64,000 bases of DNA from Ornithinimicrobium faecis. GTDB taxonomy: Bacteria > Actinomycetota > Actinomycetes > Actinomycetales > Dermatophilaceae. Made by a program: the position numbers and the translations under genes. Where the stretch lies: NCBI RefSeq assembly GCF_023923225.1, contig NZ_CP099489.1:4526001-4590000 (forward strand). Direction: 5' to 3'. Below are positions 61,146 to 64,000 of this stretch, one piece after another (within the stretch, counting starts at the first letter, position 1; every line of letters begins with the position of its first letter). A model generated the notes under the pieces. The model worked only from the letters and a program-made list of their open reading frames with translations, made no database searches and was not told the DNA's origin.

Positions 61146-61829
61146 ATGCACACCACACGACGCCTGCACAACGGCGAGACCCTGGCCCTCGACGTGCCCG
61201 ATGCCGCGAACCTGCCGCCGGCCGCCGCGATCAGCGTGCTGTCCCAGGACGGCCTCGAGCTGGAGATCAACAGCGGGTCGGCCCACCACCTGGAGCACTA
61301 TCTCGCCACGAGCGGGAGCACCCTGACCCACGAGGTGCAGCTGCGCGACGGGCTGACGCTGCGGCACGGTCGTTATGGCGGCGACCCCGCCTCCGGGCTG
61401 GCCTTCGCGTTGGCCGTCGGAGACCACGAGGTCTATGGCTTCACCGTCCCGACCCTCGACCTGGAGGGTCTGACCGCCCTGCTCTCCCAGGTGCAGTTCG
61501 CGCCGGACCCGGCCGGCCCGGTGCTGACGCCCGGCGGCTCGGTGGAGTGGTCGCCCTTCCGCACCCACGACATCGCCCAGGTGGTCGAGCTGACGTCCGG
61601 GGGCCACGCGCTGCTGGACATCCGCCGCACCCGCAGCGGCGTCACGCGCCCGTCCACCGCCGGGCTGGACGTCCGTGGCGGCAAGCTGAGCCGGTCGGCC
61701 GAGTCCGACCGCGCGCACTACGCGGTGCTCGAGGCTCCGGCCTTCATCGTCTACGGCGTCCCCGGCACCATCGAGGACATGGACACGGTCGCCTCCGCCC
61801 TCGGTCAGGTCACCGCGGAGCTGGCGTGA
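61146..61829 (+). CDS. Unknown protein upstream of mauE-like gene
   Basis: 227 residues, no signal peptide or transmembrane segment seen. Alternating strands with several motifs such as LALDVPDAANLPPAAAISVLSQDGLELEI, TLTHEVQLRDGLTLRHGRY and AFALAVGDHEVYGFTVPTLDLEGL; overall all-beta. I do not recognise the family. Stop overlaps the mauE-like GTG by 4 bases (GTGA), so it is part of this operon. Could bind or scaffold the secreted products, but that is a guess. Confidence 0.65.
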   Translation: MHTTRRLHNGETLALDVPDAANLPPAAAISVLSQDGLELEINSGSAHHLEHYLATSGSTLTHEVQLRDGLTLRHGRYGGDPASGLAFALAVGDHEVYGFTVPTLDLEGLTALLSQVQFAPDPAGPVLTPGGSVEWSPFRTHDIAQVVELTSGGHALLDIRRTRSGVTRPSTAGLDVRGGKLSRSAESDRAHYAVLEAPAFIVYGVPGTIEDMDTVASALGQVTAELA

Positions 61830-62404
61830 GCATCCTGTCCCCCGCCCTGCTCGGCGCCGTCGGCCTGGTCATGGTCGCCGCGTCGCTGAGTCACCTGCGC
61901 TCCCCGGAGGCGCTGCGACGCGGGCTGCGCGCCCACCAGGTCCTCCCCGAGCGCCTCCACACCCCGGTCTCCCGTGTGCTGGGCCCGCTCGAGGCAGTGC
62001 TCGGCGCCGCTGCCCTGGTCGTCGCGCTCACTGGCGCGCCCCTGGGCGCCGCCCTGCTGATCGGTATGCCGCTCGCCGGACTCTCCCTGGCCCTCGCCCT
62101 CTATCTGTGGCAGGTCCTGCGGGTCACCGCAGGGCAGGTCGTGCCGTGCGCCTGTGGCCTGGGCGAGGCTCCGGTGAGCCAGTCCGCGGTCCTGCGCGGC
62201 GGCATACTGGCTGTGCTGGCCGTTGCCGGGGCAACCACCGCCAACGGGTGGGCGGTCCACACCGCCCCCGCCGCCGAGATCTTTGTCGCGCTGGCCGCGA
62301 TGCTGGTGCTGGCCCTGGCCACCGCCCTGCTGCCGGCCGCCCGCGCGGTGCCGGAGGCCGAGCTGATGCCGGCCCGGGCACACGACCACGGGAGCCACCG
62401 ATGA
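61826..62404 (+). CDS. MauE/DoxX-like membrane redox protein
   Basis: 192 residues, about 5 transmembrane segments. VVPCACGLGEAPVSQ (Cys108-x-Cys110) matches the PCxCG signature of MauE-type (VKOR/DoxX-like) proteins that help form or transfer disulfides. GTG start overlaps the upstream stop. It would sit in the membrane, feeding electrons between MauD-like thioredoxin and a respiratory acceptor. The next gene overlaps its stop by 4 bases (ATGA). Confidence 0.78.
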   Translation: MSILSPALLGAVGLVMVAASLSHLRSPEALRRGLRAHQVLPERLHTPVSRVLGPLEAVLGAAALVVALTGAPLGAALLIGMPLAGLSLALALYLWQVLRVTAGQVVPCACGLGEAPVSQSAVLRGGILAVLAVAGATTANGWAVHTAPAAEIFVALAAMLVLALATALLPAARAVPEAELMPARAHDHGSHR

Positions 62405-62973
62405 GTTTCATCCAGTCCGCCGTCCTGCTCGCCTGGGTCGCGATCGTCCTGCTGGCCCTGGGTTATGCCGGGCTGCTGCGACAGGTCACCCTGCTGACCC
62501 GCGGCCAGGCCGGAGGCGGCACCGCCACGAGCGCGGCCGCCGTCGGGTCTCCGCGCAGCACCCGCGACCTGGTCGGTTTCCGGCTGCCCGCCCACGGTGA
62601 CCTGCCCGACCTGGTCGAGCCCGGTGCCCACCGCACCGCCGTCGTCTTCGTCTCACCGGGCTGCTCGTCGTGCGCCATCACTCTCACCGGGCTGACCCAG
62701 GTCCCCGACGTGCAGGACGGCTCCGTCGCCCTGGTCGCCGTCTCGACCGGGTCGTGCGAGCCCGCGCTGGACAACCTGGCCGGCACGGGCCGCTGCGTCG
62801 CCCAGGGACGCGCGCTGCTGGAGGCGCTGCACGTCCCGGCCACCCCCTATCTGATGGCACTGGACGGCGCGGGCACCATCGTCGCGGCCACGCTGCCTGA
62901 CCAGGACACCGACCTGACTGCCTGGGTCCACCAGACCCGGGGCTCGATCAGCCTCACCGAGGAGCAATCATGA
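62401..62973 (+). CDS. MauD-like thioredoxin-fold protein
   Basis: 190 residues. A single N-terminal transmembrane helix (FIQSAVLLAWVAIVLLALGYAGLL, residues 3-26), then a thioredoxin-like domain (about 55-185) with the redox motif FVSPGCSSCAI (CSSC 88-91) and cis-Pro region VPATPYLMAL. This is the MauD layout: an extracytoplasmic thiol-disulfide protein needed for folding the Cys-rich methylamine dehydrogenase small subunit. Coupled by ATGA overlap to both the mauE-like and the Cys-rich genes. Confidence 0.78.
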   Translation: MSFIQSAVLLAWVAIVLLALGYAGLLRQVTLLTRGQAGGGTATSAAAVGSPRSTRDLVGFRLPAHGDLPDLVEPGAHRTAVVFVSPGCSSCAITLTGLTQVPDVQDGSVALVAVSTGSCEPALDNLAGTGRCVAQGRALLEALHVPATPYLMALDGAGTIVAATLPDQDTDLTAWVHQTRGSISLTEEQS

Positions 62974-63497
62974 GCGATCAGACCACGCACCAGATCAGCT
63001 TCGACGATCTGCCGGTCGCCGACACCACCCACCTGCGCAAGCGGCTGCGGCCGAAGCCGAGCCGGCGCACCTTCATGGGGTCCGTCCTGGGCGCCGGTGC
63101 GGCTGTGGGGCTGGGCTCGCTCTTCCTGGTCAACAAGGCGGCCGACACGGCGCAGGCTGCCTACTGGGAGGACTGGACCAACACCTCCACCGGGCCGTGC
63201 GCGACCTATGCCCGGGACCACACCGAGAACGGCATCATGTGCGGGCCGTCACCGATGTGCACCTCCCGGTCGTGCTGCTGGAAATACCGCAACGGCGCCG
63301 GCAACCTGGTGGGCTGGCACAAGCACGCGCCGGGGTCGAGCGGCTACTACACCCACCGCCCCGATGACTGTTTCCAGGGCACCTATGACTCCTGGCACTG
63401 GAAGTTCAGCGACGGCAACACCTATCGCTGCTCCGACGGCTGGAGCTGCAGCTCCTCCGGCGCGTGCAGCAAGTCGATCTGCCCGTGGGCAATCTAG
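62970..63497 (+). CDS. Tat-exported Cys/Trp-rich protein, MauA-like
   Basis: 175 residues. Tat signal: KPSRRTFMGSVLGAGAAVGL (twin Arg 32-33), processing near AQAA (61-64). The mature ~110 residues hold 10 Cys (77, 91, 97, 102, 103, 134, 154, 160, 166, 171) and 8 Trp (66, 69, 104, 116, 142, 144, 158, 173). Methylamine dehydrogenase small subunits (MauA) are also Tat-exported, Cys-dense, need MauD and MauE and cross-link two Trp into a quinone cofactor (TTQ). The HWKFSDGNTYRCS segment is faintly like the end of MauA. No MauB- or MauG-like gene is in view, so this may be a distinct, structurally related protein. Confidence 0.65.
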   Translation: MSDQTTHQISFDDLPVADTTHLRKRLRPKPSRRTFMGSVLGAGAAVGLGSLFLVNKAADTAQAAYWEDWTNTSTGPCATYARDHTENGIMCGPSPMCTSRSCCWKYRNGAGNLVGWHKHAPGSSGYYTHRPDDCFQGTYDSWHWKFSDGNTYRCSDGWSCSSSGACSKSICPWAI

Positions 63498-63730
63498 GGG
63501 GCAATCTAGGGGGCAATCTAGGCGGCGTTCCCCTGGGCACCCCCGGCGCTGACGCCCCGGTCTCGTCGGCCCGTCGCTGGGCGGCCGACCCCCTGCCGCT
63601 GCTGGGACTGCTGGCGCTCACCGGGATCGTCCTGGGGGTCCTGCACCTGATCGCGACGCCCATCCCGTGGCCGGTGCCCGCCCTGCTGGCCGTGGTGGCC
63701 GCTGGCCTGGCGCTGTCCGGCTCCACCTGA
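63485..63730 (+). CDS. Small two-helix membrane protein
   Basis: 81 residues from the GTG at 63485 (an in-frame GTG at 63464 is equally possible). It begins with a Gly-Asn-Leu-Gly repeat from the 12-bp tandem units, then two hydrophobic segments (LPLLGLLALTGIVLGVLHLI; VPALLAVVAAGLALSG). It overlaps the end of the Cys-rich gene by 13 bases in a different frame, suggesting coupled expression. Function unknown. Confidence 0.5.
   Translation: MGNLGGNLGGNLGGVPLGTPGADAPVSSARRWAADPLPLLGLLALTGIVLGVLHLIATPIPWPVPALLAVVAAGLALSGST
63487..63522 (+). repeat. 12-bp tandem repeat, three perfect copies
   Basis: Unit GGGCAATCTAGG repeated exactly three times. In the upstream gene's frame each unit supplies a TAG stop; in the overlapping downstream frame it encodes a GNLG repeat. 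Confidence 0.95.
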
Positions 63731-63754
63731 GGCCTCAACAGCGCGTGGGCGCTG

Positions 63755-64000
63755 GTGGCCTCGGTCCGAGGCCCATCACTTCAGGTGCGGTTGTGGCTCG
63801 CCTTCCTGGTGGGTTGCACCGTCGGTGGCACTTTCACGAGCACCGCGCTCGGGGTCTTCTCCGGGCTGCTCTCGCCCGTCCCGGTGGTCGTGCGGGCGCT
63901 CGCCTTCGGCATCCTCGCGCTGGTGCTGCTCGTGATGGACCTCCGCCAACCCCTGCTGCGGCTGCCGCAGCGCAGTCAGCTCATCCCGCAGGAGGTCTTC
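63755..64000 (+). CDS. Membrane protein, N-terminal part (runs off window)
   Basis: Open to the right edge from a GTG at 63755 (or 63785). The visible 82 residues contain two hydrophobic segments (LWLAFLVGCTVGGTFTSTALGVFSGLLSP and VVRALAFGILALVLLVMDL), then LRLPQRSQLIPQEVF. Its position after the Cys-rich gene would suit a MauF-like or DsbD-like membrane partner, but no motif confirms this. Confidence 0.5.
   Translation, partial: MASVRGPSLQVRLWLAFLVGCTVGGTFTSTALGVFSGLLSPVPVVVRALAFGILALVLLVMDLRQPLLRLPQRSQLIPQEVF

Noticed and set aside
1..64000. rRNA, tRNA, prophage or transposase genes
   Set aside because: None recognised on either strand; only possible IS-end remnants at 19156-21012.

Overview
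The window is GC-rich, densely coded DNA (4-base ATGA/GTGA gene overlaps, many GTG starts) from a high-GC Gram-positive actinobacterium. The six-subunit Mrp antiporter with a fused MrpA/B-type first subunit, the rpsF-ssb-rpsR-rplI block, a CWB2 surface protein and the codon style suggest a Micrococcales member, perhaps Intrasporangiaceae/Ornithinimicrobiaceae. That family placement is only an impression. No rRNA, tRNA or CRISPR array was seen.

Region by region. 0-13.4 kb: metabolism and transport: a LysE exporter divergent from a LysR regulator; a purU / PLP ammonia-lyase / M20 hydrolase run; an aminotransferase divergent from a cupin-type HTH regulator across a palindromic operator; a tetR-acyl-CoA dehydrogenase-oxidoreductase operon divergent from an MFS pump across a second palindrome. 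13.4-22.6 kb: an accessory, partly decayed stretch: a pterin dehydratase/VOC fusion, methyltransferases, a HigBA-like toxin-antitoxin pair, three broken genes (internally deleted GNAT, a frameshifted unknown gene, a histidine phosphatase with a shifted C-terminus) and two copies of a ~54-bp repeat bracketing two genes. 22.7-35.5 kb: core functions: intein-bearing DnaB, a MATE pump, the Mrp antiporter operon and the rplI-rpsR-ssb-rpsF operon ending in a strong terminator.

37-59.5 kb: a cell-surface polysaccharide locus: two UDP-sugar dehydrogenases, an ABC-2 exporter, several large glycosyltransferases (some two-domain chimeras), two TupA-like ATP-grasp ligases, two asparagine-synthetase-like proteins (one with its ATP loop destroyed) and an O-acyltransferase. 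Read together these suggest an exported uronic-acid glycan carrying amide-linked groups, i.e. teichuronopeptide-like. This is inference. 59.6-64 kb: a secreted CWB2-repeat protein, an unknown protein, MauE-like and MauD-like redox proteins and a Tat-exported protein with 10 Cys and 8 Trp. This resembles a methylamine-dehydrogenase small-subunit maturation module without the large subunit in view.

The most unusual structure is a family of three intergenic palindromic elements, each exactly 98 bp, at 27055, 38383 and 45996. Each sits between two convergent genes, and their inverted ends are conserved while their middles differ.
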